Shown: positions 8,767 through 17,837, counted from the stretch's first letter. The stretch: 64,000 nt of DNA from Psychrobacter coccoides (GCF_017498085.1 NZ_JAGBKM010000012.1:31723-95722); one strand, 5' to 3'. The notes: generated from the letters alone by a model not told the origin. Numbers and translations are program-made.

Positions 8767-10020
8767 ATGGCAACAGCAAACAATGCCGCAGACAGTCACG
8801 TCACAAACAATAAAAAAGCAGTCGATGTCGGTGGACCAGTAAGAGAAGGAGAGGCTCTTGATGCCCAAGCAGTCAGTACTTGGCTGCGCAAGCAAGGTGT
8901 GGAAGTCACCGGTGAGCCTACGGTCACTCAGTTTTCAGGAGGGGCATCAAACTGGACGTATCGCTTACAGTACGAGCACCACGACCTTATCTTACGTCGT
9001 CCGCCCAAAGGCACCAAAGCCAAGTCTGCGCATGACATGGTGCGTGAATATACGGTACAAAAGGCGTTACAAGAAGATTATCCCTATGTGCCCAACATGG
9101 TGGCTTTATGTACTGATGAGGCGGTCATAGGGGCCGATTTTTATGTCATGGAGCGTATGGCGGGTATTATTCCTCGTGCCAACCTACCTAAAGAGGTCAG
9201 TCTAAATACTGAGCAAACTCGTGAGCTGTGCCGCAATGTTATCGACGCTTTAATTGAGTTACATGAGGTGGATTATCAAGGCAATCCTGACCTATTAGCA
9301 CTAGGCAGAGGGCAAGGTTATTGTGAGCGGCAAGTCAGTGGCTGGGACAAGCGTTATGTTAAGGCAAAAACGCCTAACGTACCAAGCTTTGCCGTAGTGC
9401 GCCAGTGGCTCAATAAGCATGTCCCGACAGATATCAAAACCTGCATCATTCACAACGATTGGCGTTTTGACAATGTCATCTTGGACGCTGCCGACCCAAC
9501 CAAGGTGATAGGTGTGCTCGATTGGGAAATGGCGACTTTAGGCGATCCTTTGATGGATTTAGGCAGCGCTTTGGCGTATTGGATTGAGGAAGATGACAAC
9601 ATCATCATGCAACAATCACGCCGTCAGCCGACTCATCTAAAAGGTATGATGACTCGGCAAGAGGTGGTTGAGTATTATCTGGAGCGTACAGGCTTGCAGG
9701 TAGACAACTGGACGTTTTATGAAGTCTTTGGTTTGTTTCGCTTAGCTGGCATCGTGCAGCAGATTTATTATCGCTACTACCACAAGCAAACAAAAAACCC
9801 TGCCTTCAAAAACTTTTGGATTATCAATCACGTGTTACACGCCAAATGTCTCAAGCTGATTGCGCAGTATGAAGGTGAAGCATTATTTAGCAGTCACGTG
9901 CAGCCGCATTTACAAGACATGGGGGTCGATAGTGCTACGATTGAGAAGCTACCCAGTCCCGTGCAGAGTGTTATTAAAAGCATACTACCCAAAAGCTATT
10001 TTGAGCAATCATCTGATTAG
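8767..10020 (+). CDS. APH-family kinase (ACAD11/LvaA-like acyl-CoA phosphotransferase)
   Basis: A 417-residue protein of the aminoglycoside-phosphotransferase fold. The Brenner catalytic motif HxDxxxxN is seen as H229-N-D231-WRFD-N236, and the metal-binding aspartate as LDWEMATLGDP (D252). A glycine-rich nucleotide loop FSGGASNWTYRL sits at 57-68. In mitochondrial ACAD10/11 this domain is fused to an acyl-CoA dehydrogenase, and in Pseudomonas LvaA it phosphorylates 4-hydroxyvaleryl-CoA. Here the dehydrogenase is the preceding gene, so phosphorylation of 4-hydroxyacyl-CoA is the best inference; drug resistance is unlikely. ATG 8767 is preferred over 8716 because AAGGA lies 7 bases before it and the first 17 codons run through a hairpin. 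Confidence 0.85.
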   Translation: MATANNAADSHVTNNKKAVDVGGPVREGEALDAQAVSTWLRKQGVEVTGEPTVTQFSGGASNWTYRLQYEHHDLILRRPPKGTKAKSAHDMVREYTVQKALQEDYPYVPNMVALCTDEAVIGADFYVMERMAGIIPRANLPKEVSLNTEQTRELCRNVIDALIELHEVDYQGNPDLLALGRGQGYCERQVSGWDKRYVKAKTPNVPSFAVVRQWLNKHVPTDIKTCIIHNDWRFDNVILDAADPTKVIGVLDWEMATLGDPLMDLGSALAYWIEEDDNIIMQQSRRQPTHLKGMMTRQEVVEYYLERTGLQVDNWTFYEVFGLFRLAGIVQQIYYRYYHKQTKNPAFKNFWIINHVLHAKCLKLIAQYEGEALFSSHVQPHLQDMGVDSATIEKLPSPVQSVIKSILPKSYFEQSSD

Positions 10021-10059
10021 CGTATTCAAACCATTACAGTACTTATAAACACAGGCAGT

Positions 10060-10818
10060 ATGATTATGACAACTATTCTTTTGGCTCGTCACGGTCAAGC
10101 CTCGTTTGGACAGCAAAACTACGATCAGCTCTCAGAGCTGGGTGGTTTGCAGGCGAGGCTGCTTGGTCAGCACTATGCGGCCACGCAGCGTCGTATCGAT
10201 GCGATATTTACGGGTAGTTTATCAAGGCAACAGGATTCGGCACGGCACTTTTGGGAAGCCTATCAGCCCTCCGTCAACACAAATCAGGTGCTGTCAGTAC
10301 TAGACTTAAGCGCGCCTGACAGTTATGTGATTGATGCATTTAATGAGTTTAATCATAAAGACGTCCTCATTAAGTCCAACCCTAACTTTATCACTCAAGA
10401 CGCTATCGCAGCAGAGATTGCCCAAGCAGAGGAGCCACAAACTCACTTGGCTGAATTGTTTGATTTGGCCTTGCAGCGCTGGTATGGAGGGGAAAACGAT
10501 GAGGATTATCTAGAGAGTTGGTCGCAGTTTAATGGCCGTGCTCAGCAAGCGCTGGATCATGTACGCAAGCGAGTCTTACAACTCAAGCATTTACAGCATG
10601 ACAGTACGGTATTGGTCTTTACCTCAGGCGGAGTGATTGCGGCGATTACAGCGCACCTGCTACGACAAGGCAGCCAGACCGCTTATCAAATCAATAAAAG
10701 CCTGGTAAATACTGGTGTGACTGCGATTACCGTAAGAAAACAAGGGCCACAGTTATTATCACTAAACGAATACAGCCATTTATTTCATGAGGGCAAGCGC
10801 TTTGTCACTTGGCGTTAA
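10060..10818 (+). CDS. Histidine phosphatase family protein
   Basis: A 252-residue protein of the phosphoglycerate-mutase-like histidine phosphatase superfamily. The phosphohistidine motif is LLARHGQASFG near the N-terminus, a second arginine follows in IFTGSLSRQQDSA, and a late TSGGVIAAI segment replaces the more usual HGG block. It begins 39 bases after the kinase and belongs to the same transcription unit. A phosphatase next to a kinase that phosphorylates acyl-CoA substrates could reset or complete the same reaction series, but its substrate is unknown. The start is ATG 10060 or ATG 10066; the Shine-Dalgarno is weak for both. Confidence 0.85.
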   Translation: MIMTTILLARHGQASFGQQNYDQLSELGGLQARLLGQHYAATQRRIDAIFTGSLSRQQDSARHFWEAYQPSVNTNQVLSVLDLSAPDSYVIDAFNEFNHKDVLIKSNPNFITQDAIAAEIAQAEEPQTHLAELFDLALQRWYGGENDEDYLESWSQFNGRAQQALDHVRKRVLQLKHLQHDSTVLVFTSGGVIAAITAHLLRQGSQTAYQINKSLVNTGVTAITVRKQGPQLLSLNEYSHLFHEGKRFVTWR

Positions 10819-11008
10819 TGCCATGCCACTCCCAAAAAAGTAACAGTGGTGATGCTAGGTGTTAAATGTGCTGTGTCTATAAGGTGTCGATGATACATAT
10901 TTGCACTTCACTGCTGAAATATAGACACTATAATAAAAGAGTCCGTTTCTATTGCTATTTTATCAGCGCATTATTCTTGAACGATATTGATTATATAAAG
11001 GACTGCTT

Positions 11009-11878
11009 ATGCAAAACAAACTCCTGCATCTGATGACACAGACTGCCAAGCAAGGTAGAGATCAGACGTTAAGTGCCATTCAGCCTGCCCGTTATTTAAA
11101 AGGCTTAGCCAAGTCACAAGTTGGGCTGGGTAAAACTGTTTTGATCACAGGTGCCAGCTCAGGTCTTGGAGAGGCGATGGCACGGATATTTGCCAGTCTT
11201 GGTTATAATTTAGCCATATGTGCCCGCCGTACTGAACGTCTAGAGCAGTTAAAGTCTGAGCTAATGGCGCGCTACGCTGATATTCGTATTGAGTATCGTG
11301 TGCTAGATGTCGCTGATTATGAAGCGCTATTTGAAGTGTTTGATGCTTTTACCACTGATTTTGGGCACATCGATCGGGTCATCGTCAACGCCGGTGTGGG
11401 AGAAAGTCGCCGTATTGGCAAAGGGCGCTTTGATACCAACCGCCGTACCGCTGAGATTAACTTTGTCTCGGCATTGGCCCAATGTGAAGCGGCCATGAAG
11501 ATATTTCGTGCTCAAAACACAGGTCATTTGGTGGTGATATCGAGTATGTCAGCGATGCGTGGTTTGCCCAAACACATGACCACATACGGAGCAAGTAAAG
11601 CTGGCTTAGCGTATTTGGCAGAAGGTATTCGTGCTGATATGTTACTAGAAAAACTCCCTATCAAGGTGTCTACTATATATCCAGGCTATATTCGTACTGA
11701 GATTAATACCAATGCCAAGCCCTTACCATTTGAGGTGGATGCTGATACAGGTACTCAAGCCATTGTGGCTGCGATTGAGTCTGGGGTGGCAGAAGCCTGT
11801 GTACCAAGCTTACCATGGTCAATCGTCGGACAAGCGATGAAACGCTTGCCATTGAGTGTTGTCAATAAAATGAGTTGA
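11009..11878 (+). CDS. Short-chain dehydrogenase/reductase
   Basis: A 289-residue NAD(P)-dependent oxidoreductase of the classical SDR family. Cofactor motif TGASSGLG is at 47-54, NAG at 127-129, and the catalytic serine lies in VVISSMSAMRG, with Y193-GAS-K197. A basic residue pair after the second strand (CARRTE) favours NADPH. There is an N-terminal extension of about 40 residues before the Rossmann fold that ordinary SDRs lack; it is amphipathic and could bind membrane. It lies 190 bases after the histidine phosphatase and is probably part of the same fatty-acid gene group, but a separate promoter is possible. Confidence 0.85.
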   Translation: MQNKLLHLMTQTAKQGRDQTLSAIQPARYLKGLAKSQVGLGKTVLITGASSGLGEAMARIFASLGYNLAICARRTERLEQLKSELMARYADIRIEYRVLDVADYEALFEVFDAFTTDFGHIDRVIVNAGVGESRRIGKGRFDTNRRTAEINFVSALAQCEAAMKIFRAQNTGHLVVISSMSAMRGLPKHMTTYGASKAGLAYLAEGIRADMLLEKLPIKVSTIYPGYIRTEINTNAKPLPFEVDADTGTQAIVAAIESGVAEACVPSLPWSIVGQAMKRLPLSVVNKMS

Positions 11879-11910
11879 GCACTGAGCCAGTTGACCTATT
11901 AGTAAACCAC

Positions 11911-11947
11911 AAAAAGCCCTCTACAGTGAAAGTAGAGGGCTTATTTC
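11911..11947. terminator. Bidirectional terminator between the SDR and the acyl-CoA ligase
   Basis: A strong stem AAGCCCTCTAC / GTAGAGGGCTT with a 7-base loop is bounded by A-run on the left and TTATTTCTT on the right. It serves two convergent genes. Confidence 0.85.
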
Positions 11948-11966
11948 TTGCTGAGTAAATGTACCT

Positions 11967-13658
11967 TTAGGCGTGCTCAGTCGTATGTTGCTCACGCAGT
12001 TTTTGGCGCAGTACTTTACCAACGTTGCTTTTGGGCAGCTCATCGACGAACTCAATATAGCGTGGGCATTTATAGCCCGTCAGATTATCTAGTGCAAAGT
12101 ATCTGACCACACTTTCAGTCACATGGTCGTCTGCCGGCACAACGAACATCTTAACGGCTTCTCCTTGTCGGTCATCTGGGACCCCGATAACGGCGCAATC
12201 GATGATACCTTCACAGTTCAGCATGACAGACTCAATCTCGGTAGGAAAAACATTGAACCCTGATACAAGGATCATGTCTTTTTTGCGATCCAGTAGGGTG
12301 AAGTAGCCTTTTTCATCCATACTGACGATGTCACCAGTGCGAAAATAACCGTCATGAGTAAAGATGTCTTTATTATCATGATTAAAATAGCCAGAGGTAA
12401 CATTAGGTCCTTTAATACACATCTCGCCTGCTTGGTTGATACCGACACGCTCGTTATCATCATTGATGACGATAATATCAACACCTGGTCCAGGTATGCC
12501 AATTGTGCCATTGAATGTACGATCTGTGACGATATTTGCTGTACCTACAGCAACGCCTTCAGTCATTCCCCAACCCTCAATCATGGCACAGCCTGTCACC
12601 TCCAGCCAACGTGCTGCAGTTTGTTCAGTTGCTGCCATGCCGCCGGCCTGTGAGATACGTAAAGCGCTAAAATCTAGGTTTTTAAAGTTTGGATGGTCAA
12701 GCAGACCTTTAAATAAAGTATTAACGGCTGGGAATATATGAAAAGGCTGCTTGGAGAGTGTTTTTATAAAACCTGAAATATCACGTGGGTTTGGTATTAA
12801 AATAAAGGTATAGCCTGAGCGCATACCAAGCAGACTCAGCATGAAGGCAAAAATATGATACAACGGCAATGCCATAACCATATTGATGTATACTTCATCG
12901 ATCTCAGAGGTAACAGGGCGATACCATACTTCTGATTGCAGGGCGGCGGCCACGATATTACGTTGGGTTAAAACAGCGCCTTTTGAGAGGCCTGTCGTAC
13001 CGCCAGTATACTGCAATATGGCTTTTTGGGTTAAGACCATCTCTGGCCGCTCAAAGGTTAGGTTTTTACCTGTTTTGAGCACATCGGGAAACTTAGTCAC
13101 CTCCAGCCTAGAGTCGTTAAGGCTATATTTGGGAACCAAGCGCTTGACTTGACGAATGACCGTATTGACCAAAATGCCTTTGAGACCCATCATATCGCCC
13201 ATTTTTGATAGGATGATACGTTTGATAGCGGTTTCGCCGACCACTTGCTCAAGGGCTTGAGCAAAGTTATCTACGATAAATATAGTTTCAGCACCAGAAT
13301 CATTGAGCTGATGACGTAGCTCACGACCAGTGTATAGCGGATTGATAGGGGTGCACACATAACCTGCACGCAAAATACCAATCATTATGGGTAAATATTG
13401 TGGTACGTTTGGCATCATCAGCGCCACGATGCTGCCTTTGGGAAGATCTTGCGCTTGTAGCCATGCCGCAACAGCGAGTGAAGCTTTATCGATATCATCA
13501 TAAGTATGGGTAACGCCCATACAGATACTCATAGGATGAAAACGAAAACGTTCAAAACTCTCTTCATACAGCTCTATTAAATGGCCATATAGATCTGGGT
13601 CGATCGTTTTTGGTACAGTAGAAGGATAATGATCTAGCCAAGGCTTAGTCACGGTCAT
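11967..13658 (-). CDS. Long-chain fatty acid-CoA ligase (FadD-type)
   Basis: A 563-residue adenylate-forming enzyme that activates fatty acids to acyl-CoA using ATP. The AMP-binding P-loop is LQYTGGTTGLSKGA (215-228). Later blocks are GWGMTEGVAVGT, then GYFRTGDIVSMDEKGYF with LLDRKKDMILVSGFNVFPTE, the FadD signature. The C-terminus holds the catalytic lysine region LPKSNVGKVLRQKLRE. ATG 13658 (MTVTKPWLDHY) is preferred over the upstream in-frame codon at 13673. It is convergent with the four-gene acyl-CoA group, so activation and 4-hydroxyacyl-CoA processing may be functionally linked. A specific chain length cannot be given. Confidence 0.9.
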   Translation of the reverse strand: MTVTKPWLDHYPSTVPKTIDPDLYGHLIELYEESFERFRFHPMSICMGVTHTYDDIDKASLAVAAWLQAQDLPKGSIVALMMPNVPQYLPIMIGILRAGYVCTPINPLYTGRELRHQLNDSGAETIFIVDNFAQALEQVVGETAIKRIILSKMGDMMGLKGILVNTVIRQVKRLVPKYSLNDSRLEVTKFPDVLKTGKNLTFERPEMVLTQKAILQYTGGTTGLSKGAVLTQRNIVAAALQSEVWYRPVTSEIDEVYINMVMALPLYHIFAFMLSLLGMRSGYTFILIPNPRDISGFIKTLSKQPFHIFPAVNTLFKGLLDHPNFKNLDFSALRISQAGGMAATEQTAARWLEVTGCAMIEGWGMTEGVAVGTANIVTDRTFNGTIGIPGPGVDIIVINDDNERVGINQAGEMCIKGPNVTSGYFNHDNKDIFTHDGYFRTGDIVSMDEKGYFTLLDRKKDMILVSGFNVFPTEIESVMLNCEGIIDCAVIGVPDDRQGEAVKMFVVPADDHVTESVVRYFALDNLTGYKCPRYIEFVDELPKSNVGKVLRQKLREQHTTEHA

Positions 13659-14078
13659 TGCCAACGTCCTCAATTTTAGTCATAGGAAGTATTAGAAAAG
13701 AGCTCTACTCATATTCTTCACAGAGATCTAAATGGGTATAAATCACATATTACCTAATGTAACTAAGTCCTACATGAAGGTAACAAAAATGTAATTTATA
13801 GCCATGTTAGCATGACAAAACGGGCTATGATATAAAAAACAGCAAATACATTGACGAGTAAGTCAATATATATTCGACTGGCGGCATTTAATATGGTATG
13901 AACTGCTGACTATTATTAGATAATGAAACCATTAAGTTTAAGTATACTTATAGTGAATACACGTTAGAGTAGGTACAGTGCTGCTGGTATTAATTTTTTG
14001 CAGCCTCTGTCGGCGTAGGCACAGCACGCAAGGAAAGTTAATGTGAGCAGCACATGACAGAGAAGATGCCGGTTTTAT
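13659..14078. other. Non-coding region with an inverted-repeat element
   Basis: It lies upstream of the acyl-CoA ligase and downstream of the thioesterase (both minus strand). It should contain the ligase promoter. The right third is occupied by the copy B repeat element; I see no gene in the rest. Confidence 0.65.
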
Positions 14079-14095
14079 TTAGGATTGACTGTATA
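13949..14095 (-). repeat. MITE-like inverted-repeat element, copy B (reverse orientation)
   Basis: Read on the minus strand it starts TATACAGTCAAT and ends GTGTATTCACTATA, the same termini as copy A. Its inside TTCCTTGCGTGCTG and AGAGGCTGC match copies A and C. Ends are placed by these termini and are uncertain by a few bases. Its left minus-strand end overlaps the thioesterase stop, supplying the final codons Y-S-Q-S and TAA. Confidence 0.65.
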
Positions 14096-14663
14096 AGTCA
14101 CTGTTATGACTGTGCTGCGTAATGGCTTGCTGAATGGTGTTATGTAGCGCTTCTGGTACACGTATCGGCTGCATCGGTGCGGTGGCAGCTTGCGTACTAA
14201 AGCCATCGGTTGAGGAAGGTTCAGGCTTGATTTGATTTTGCACACAAGCGATGACGATTTTACCGCTGCTCAGTAAAGTGTGTTGAAGAGGAGGGTGGTT
14301 GGTGTCAGTGTCTGTTGGCAGACGACGATGAATACTTTGATAAAACACAATGCTGGCAGGTTTTAATTCGACATTATCAATACGAACATCAATGGTTTCA
14401 TCTAATAAGATGGCTTTTTTGTACTTTAGCTGTGCTTGACTGACGACAAAGTGTTGAACCTGACCTGTGTCAGAGTGCATGAAGTAACCACTTAAGCCAA
14501 GCTTAGTAAACCAATCACGGCGACAGTTTTCAAAAAACACAAGATGATTGGCATGGTAGACTATGCCACCAGCATCGGTATGGTTAATGTAGACATGATA
14601 ATCAGTAGAAAATAGCGGTGAGGTCATGGTGTTTGGTGTTGTCGTGGTCATAGTTTGGCTCAT
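14079..14663 (-). CDS. Hotdog-fold acyl-CoA thioesterase (YbgC/4HBT type)
   Basis: A hotdog-fold thioesterase that hydrolyses acyl-CoA. The 4HBT family catalytic segment is HTDAGGIVYHANHLVFFE, with D30 as the likely catalytic aspartate. The following region QHFVVSQAQLKYKKAILLDE and a long beta strand IVFYQSIHRR fit the fold. With ATG at 14663 it has 194 residues, longer than YbgC (about 134). The extra length is a low-complexity N-terminus rich in Thr and a C-terminal tail (TQAATAPMQPIR onward). Upstream in-frame starts reach 14756, and the start is not firmly fixed. The last four residues are encoded by an inverted-repeat element. It is not next to tol-pal genes, unlike classical ybgC. Confidence 0.8.
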   Translation of the reverse strand: MSQTMTTTTPNTMTSPLFSTDYHVYINHTDAGGIVYHANHLVFFENCRRDWFTKLGLSGYFMHSDTGQVQHFVVSQAQLKYKKAILLDETIDVRIDNVELKPASIVFYQSIHRRLPTDTDTNHPPLQHTLLSSGKIVIACVQNQIKPEPSSTDGFSTQAATAPMQPIRVPEALHNTIQQAITQHSHNSDLYSQS

Positions 14664-14842
14664 ATCGTTTGTCTGGTAGGGCTTATTGTATCTTTTGTTA
14701 TAAAAAAACCAACAGGCTTGGCTTGCTACTGTAGCTGAAGATAATGGGTCACGCAACAGCAGGTTGGCTTAGGTCTGTTATTATAGTCTCTCTTAAAACA
14801 AAGCCCTTAATCAAATTTGAATCAATTCATATAGGATAATGC

Positions 14843-15667
14843 ATGACTCGTTTTGTTTGTTTTAATATTAATGGCATACGCGCTCGTCAACATCAGCTCG
14901 AAGCGATAAAAGAGGTGATAGACCCTGATGTCATGGGCCTACAAGAAACCAAGGTGCACGATGAGCAGTTTCCGTTAAAAAATGTAGAGAGCTTGGGCTA
15001 TCATGTTGAGTATTTTGGACAAAAAGCTCATTATGGTGTGGCCTTATTGTCAAAGGTAGCGCCCATTTTTGTGCAGAAGGGCTTTCCTGGTGAAGATGAG
15101 GAGGCACAAAAGCGTTTTATCCATGCACGCTATCTGCTACAAGGTCGTGAGATTGATGTGCTAAATGGCTACTTCCCTCAAGGTGAGCACCAAGACCATC
15201 CCACCAAATTCCCTATGAAACGTGCTTATTATGCTGATTTGACAGCTTATATTGATACTCTAAAAGCAGAAGGCCGTTCACTCATTATCATGGGTGATAT
15301 GAATGTTGCTCCAGAAGATATAGACATTGGTATTGGCGAGGCTAATGCCAAGCGCTGGCTGAGAACAGGCAAAACCTCATTTTTACCAGAGGAGCGTGAG
15401 TGGTACGAGACGCTCATGTCTCGTGGGCTTTTGGATACTTATCGTCTGCACTATCCAGACAGTACAGAGCTGTATAGCTGGTTTGATTACCGCAGCCGTG
15501 GGTTTAATGATGATCCAAAACGTGGCTTGAGGATTGATCATATTTTGTGTACTACAGACTTGCAGGGGCACTCTGTCGATGCTGGCATCAGTTATGAGCT
15601 ACGTGGTATGGAAAAACCCTCAGACCATGCACCAATTTGGTCGTCATTTGATTTTAATAAGTCTTAA
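14843..15667 (+). CDS. xthA: Exodeoxyribonuclease III / AP endonuclease
   Basis: A 274-residue member of the exonuclease III family, which cleaves at abasic sites and degrades 3' ends in DNA repair. The four conserved blocks are present: FNINGIRAR at the N-terminus, LQETK with the metal-binding E35, [13 protein letters not shown] with the catalytic Asp and Asn, and RIDHILCT followed by KPSDHAPIW with the catalytic His. Length matches E. coli XthA (268). argJ starts 32 bases downstream on the same strand, so the two may be cotranscribed. Confidence 0.95.
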   Translation: MTRFVCFNINGIRARQHQLEAIKEVIDPDVMGLQETKVHDEQFPLKNVESLGYHVEYFGQKAHYGVALLSKVAPIFVQKGFPGEDEEAQKRFIHARYLLQGREIDVLNGYFPQGEHQDHPTKFPMKRAYYADLTAYIDTLKAEGRSLIIMGDMNVAPEDIDIGIGEANAKRWLRTGKTSFLPEEREWYETLMSRGLLDTYRLHYPDSTELYSWFDYRSRGFNDDPKRGLRIDHILCTTDLQGHSVDAGISYELRGMEKPSDHAPIWSSFDFNKS

Positions 15668-15699
15668 TAAGATAAACGTAAATAAATAAGGATAAGATT

Positions 15700-16923
15700 A
15701 TGGCTGTCGGAAATGTGGCAATACCTGAGACGATATATGCTATTGATGGTATCAAATTAAGTGCCACCGCTGCAGGTGTGCGCTACAAAGATCGAGATGA
15801 TTTAGTGGTCGTCGAGATATCTGAGACGGCAACCAGCGCTGTGGTTACGACAAAAAACACTTTTTGCGCTGCGCCTGTGCGTGTCCTTCGTGAGCACTTT
15901 GCTCATGCCAGCCCACGCTATTTGGTGACCAATACAGGTAACGCCAATGCAGGCACGGGCGCTGACGGAGTACGCCGCGCAGAAGCGATATGCGCAGCTT
16001 TAGCCAGTAAAGCTGGTGTCGATACCAAGACAGTGTTGCCATTCTCAACCGGTGTCATCGGCGAGCCGCTAAACAGTGAGGCGGTGATTGCAGGACTAGA
16101 TGAAGCACTAGACACACTGGCGGCTGATAATTGGTTGGCCGCGGCTAACGGTATTCGTACCACGGACACCATCCCCAAGCTTGCCAGCCAAAAAGTCGAT
16201 GTTGCAGATACCAGTTATCATATTACCGGAATGTCAAAAGGCTCGGGTATGATACGTCCAAACATGGCGACCATGCTCGGTTATGTGGCGACAGACGCCA
16301 ATATCGCAGCTGATTTGTTGCAAGAGATGTTGGTTGCGATTAATGAAAAGTCCTTTAACCGTATCACTGTCGATGGTGATACCTCTACCAATGATTGTTG
16401 TGTATTAATAGCGACAGGCGCTGCAAGCTTGGAGGTCATCGATAGTCCAGAGCACCCACACTATCAACCGCTGTTTGATGCTTTGAGCGCAGTGTTTGTC
16501 CGTTTAGCACAGCTGATCGTGCGTGATGGTGAGGGCGCGACTAAGTTTATGACGGTCAAGGTGACAGGGGGTAAAGTAACGCAAGAGTGCTGCGATGTGG
16601 CGTATGCGGTGGCACATTCTCCATTGGTAAAGACTGCGTTTTTTGCCAGTGATGCCAATTGGGGGCGTATATTGGCTGCTGTCGGCTATGCAGGCATCGA
16701 AGATCTTGATACTGAACAAGTCGATGTCTATCTCGATGAGGTGATGATTTGCCAAAACGGCGGTGTCGCACCTGATTATACTGAAGAGGCGGGCAAGACG
16801 GTGATGAGCCGTCCTGAGATCACCATTCATATTGACCTTGCTCGTGGCGATGCTACGGACACGGTCTACACCTGCGACTTATCCTATGATTATGTCAAAA
16901 TTAATGCTGACTATCGCAGCTAG
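15700..16923 (+). CDS. argJ: Bifunctional ornithine acetyltransferase / N-acetylglutamate synthase
   Basis: ArgJ transfers the acetyl group from N-acetylornithine to glutamate, recycling it in arginine synthesis, and in bifunctional forms can also use acetyl-CoA. At 407 residues it is full length. The self-cleavage site is in GMIRPNMATMLGY, where T191 becomes the N-terminal nucleophile of the beta chain. The upstream oxyanion pair lies in PFSTGVIGEPL (114-124). Conserved SFNRITVDGDTSTND follows. Start ATG 15700 follows AAGGATAAG. No other arginine gene is nearby. Confidence 0.95.
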   Translation: MAVGNVAIPETIYAIDGIKLSATAAGVRYKDRDDLVVVEISETATSAVVTTKNTFCAAPVRVLREHFAHASPRYLVTNTGNANAGTGADGVRRAEAICAALASKAGVDTKTVLPFSTGVIGEPLNSEAVIAGLDEALDTLAADNWLAAANGIRTTDTIPKLASQKVDVADTSYHITGMSKGSGMIRPNMATMLGYVATDANIAADLLQEMLVAINEKSFNRITVDGDTSTNDCCVLIATGAASLEVIDSPEHPHYQPLFDALSAVFVRLAQLIVRDGEGATKFMTVKVTGGKVTQECCDVAYAVAHSPLVKTAFFASDANWGRILAAVGYAGIEDLDTEQVDVYLDEVMICQNGGVAPDYTEEAGKTVMSRPEITIHIDLARGDATDTVYTCDLSYDYVKINADYRS

Positions 16924-17074
16924 TACGTTTTTTAACATGAGTTGCAAACACTGACGTTATGTTACAAAGCAGTCATAGAGGAAAGGATGGTGCAAGCCCT
17001 ATACTTATTGAAGTACAACAATAAGTGGTGTTGTAAAAACGCACTATTGATATATAGTCGTTATTGACAGCATT

Positions 17075-17104
17075 ATTAATGATACCTGTATTAATGATAC
17101 CTGT
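17075..17104 (+). repeat. 15-bp tandem duplication
   Basis: ATTAATGATACCTGT occurs twice head to tail (17075-17089 and 17090-17104) in the gap between argJ and the lipoprotein gene. No function is evident; it may space promoter elements. Confidence 0.8.
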
Positions 17105-17170
17105 GTCATCATTTGTTATCTGTTTTTAGCTGTGACATGATGGCTATACATATCAGTATTAACAGGTGCT

Positions 17171-17176
17171 TATAAT
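17171..17176 (+). promoter_or_regulatory. Candidate -10 box of the DUF4377 lipoprotein gene
   Basis: A consensus TATAAT lies 29 bases before the lipoprotein ATG. No good -35 hexamer is found at the standard spacing, so the call rests on the -10 match and position only. Confidence 0.35.
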
Positions 17177-17205
17177 AAAATTAAATAAATAACTGAGGAA
17201 ATAAT

Positions 17206-17604
17206 ATGAAAAAGTTAGCGATTGCAGCATTGGCGACAACATTTGCTCTAGCAGGTTGTTCTACTATGAACCTAGATGATAAGCGTACGATGGTAGTAGA
17301 AGGTCAGGCGATGGATGTTAAAGTCGTTAATATTCCAAACCTAAAAGTCGAGCTTGCACCGCGCAAAGCAGTATGTGAAGTACAGGCTGCTACCGGTGAG
17401 ATGATTAAGGCTGAGTGCTTGCAGTTCCGTCAAACTCACCAAAGAAACTACACCACCTTTAACGGTGACATCCAAGGGTTTACCTATGAGCCAGGCTATC
17501 GCTATGTCTTAGACGTCCGTCAAGAAGCAGTGGCTGATGAGGCTGCAGGTGTGGTTAAGCCAGTATGGTACTTAAATGAAGTGATCTCAAAAACTGCTGA
17601 ATAA
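17206..17604 (+). CDS. DUF4377 lipoprotein
   Basis: A 132-residue predicted lipoprotein. The N-terminus MKKLAIAALATTFALAGC is a type II signal peptide with lipobox LAGC (C18), so it should be lipidated and, without Asp at +2, sent to the outer membrane. The C-terminal half has the DUF4377 pattern: CLQFRQTHQRNYTTF, then IQGFTYEPGYRYVLDV, then VWYLNEVISK. These domains occur alone or with HslJ-type META domains in envelope proteins, and their role is not established. The GAGGA Shine-Dalgarno fixes the start. It is a single gene with a terminator downstream. Confidence 0.85.
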   Translation: MKKLAIAALATTFALAGCSTMNLDDKRTMVVEGQAMDVKVVNIPNLKVELAPRKAVCEVQAATGEMIKAECLQFRQTHQRNYTTFNGDIQGFTYEPGYRYVLDVRQEAVADEAAGVVKPVWYLNEVISKTAE

Positions 17605-17647
17605 GATAAGCTATTGAGTAATATTTCATTACGACTATCATAGATAA

Positions 17648-17755
17648 TATAGTCGGAGTACTTTTAAGCCGCTACGGTGTTACCCGCCCTAGATGTACTT
17701 AATGTACTATCTGCGGTCGGTCGCCTGGTAGCGATTTTAAAATTCCTTGACTATA
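17648..17755 (+). repeat. Inverted-repeat element, divergent relative (D)
   Basis: The left end TATAGTCGGAGTACTTTTAA reads into GCCGCTAC, and the right end, read in reverse complement, is TATAGTCAAGGAATTTTAAAA reading into TCGCTAC. These are terminal inverted repeats of about 27 bases with gaps. The terminus matches the TATAGTC of copies A to C, but the interior differs, so this is either a diverged relative or a separate family. Confidence 0.55.
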
Positions 17756-17769
17756 GATCGTAAATAGAA

Positions 17770-17800
17770 GAAAAGCCGCTAATTTTTTAGCGGCTTTTTT
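17770..17800. terminator. Bidirectional terminator between lipoprotein gene and sdaA
   Basis: AAAAGCCGCTA and TAGCGGCTTTTTT form a stem around ATTTTT, with A-run left and T-run right, between convergent genes. Confidence 0.85.
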
Positions 17801-17837
17801 GAGACGATTTAAAAACCTAAAATTCTGAGCTTTGAGG

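Noticed and set aside
8767..10020. Reading the kinase gene as an antibiotic (aminoglycoside) resistance gene
   Set aside because: Its position after an ACAD10/11-type dehydrogenase and the LvaA-like layout argue for an acyl-CoA substrate.
17051..17059. Isolated TATATAGTC motif between argJ and the lipoprotein gene
   Set aside because: No matching opposite end or interior blocks of the repeat family were found nearby, so it may be chance.
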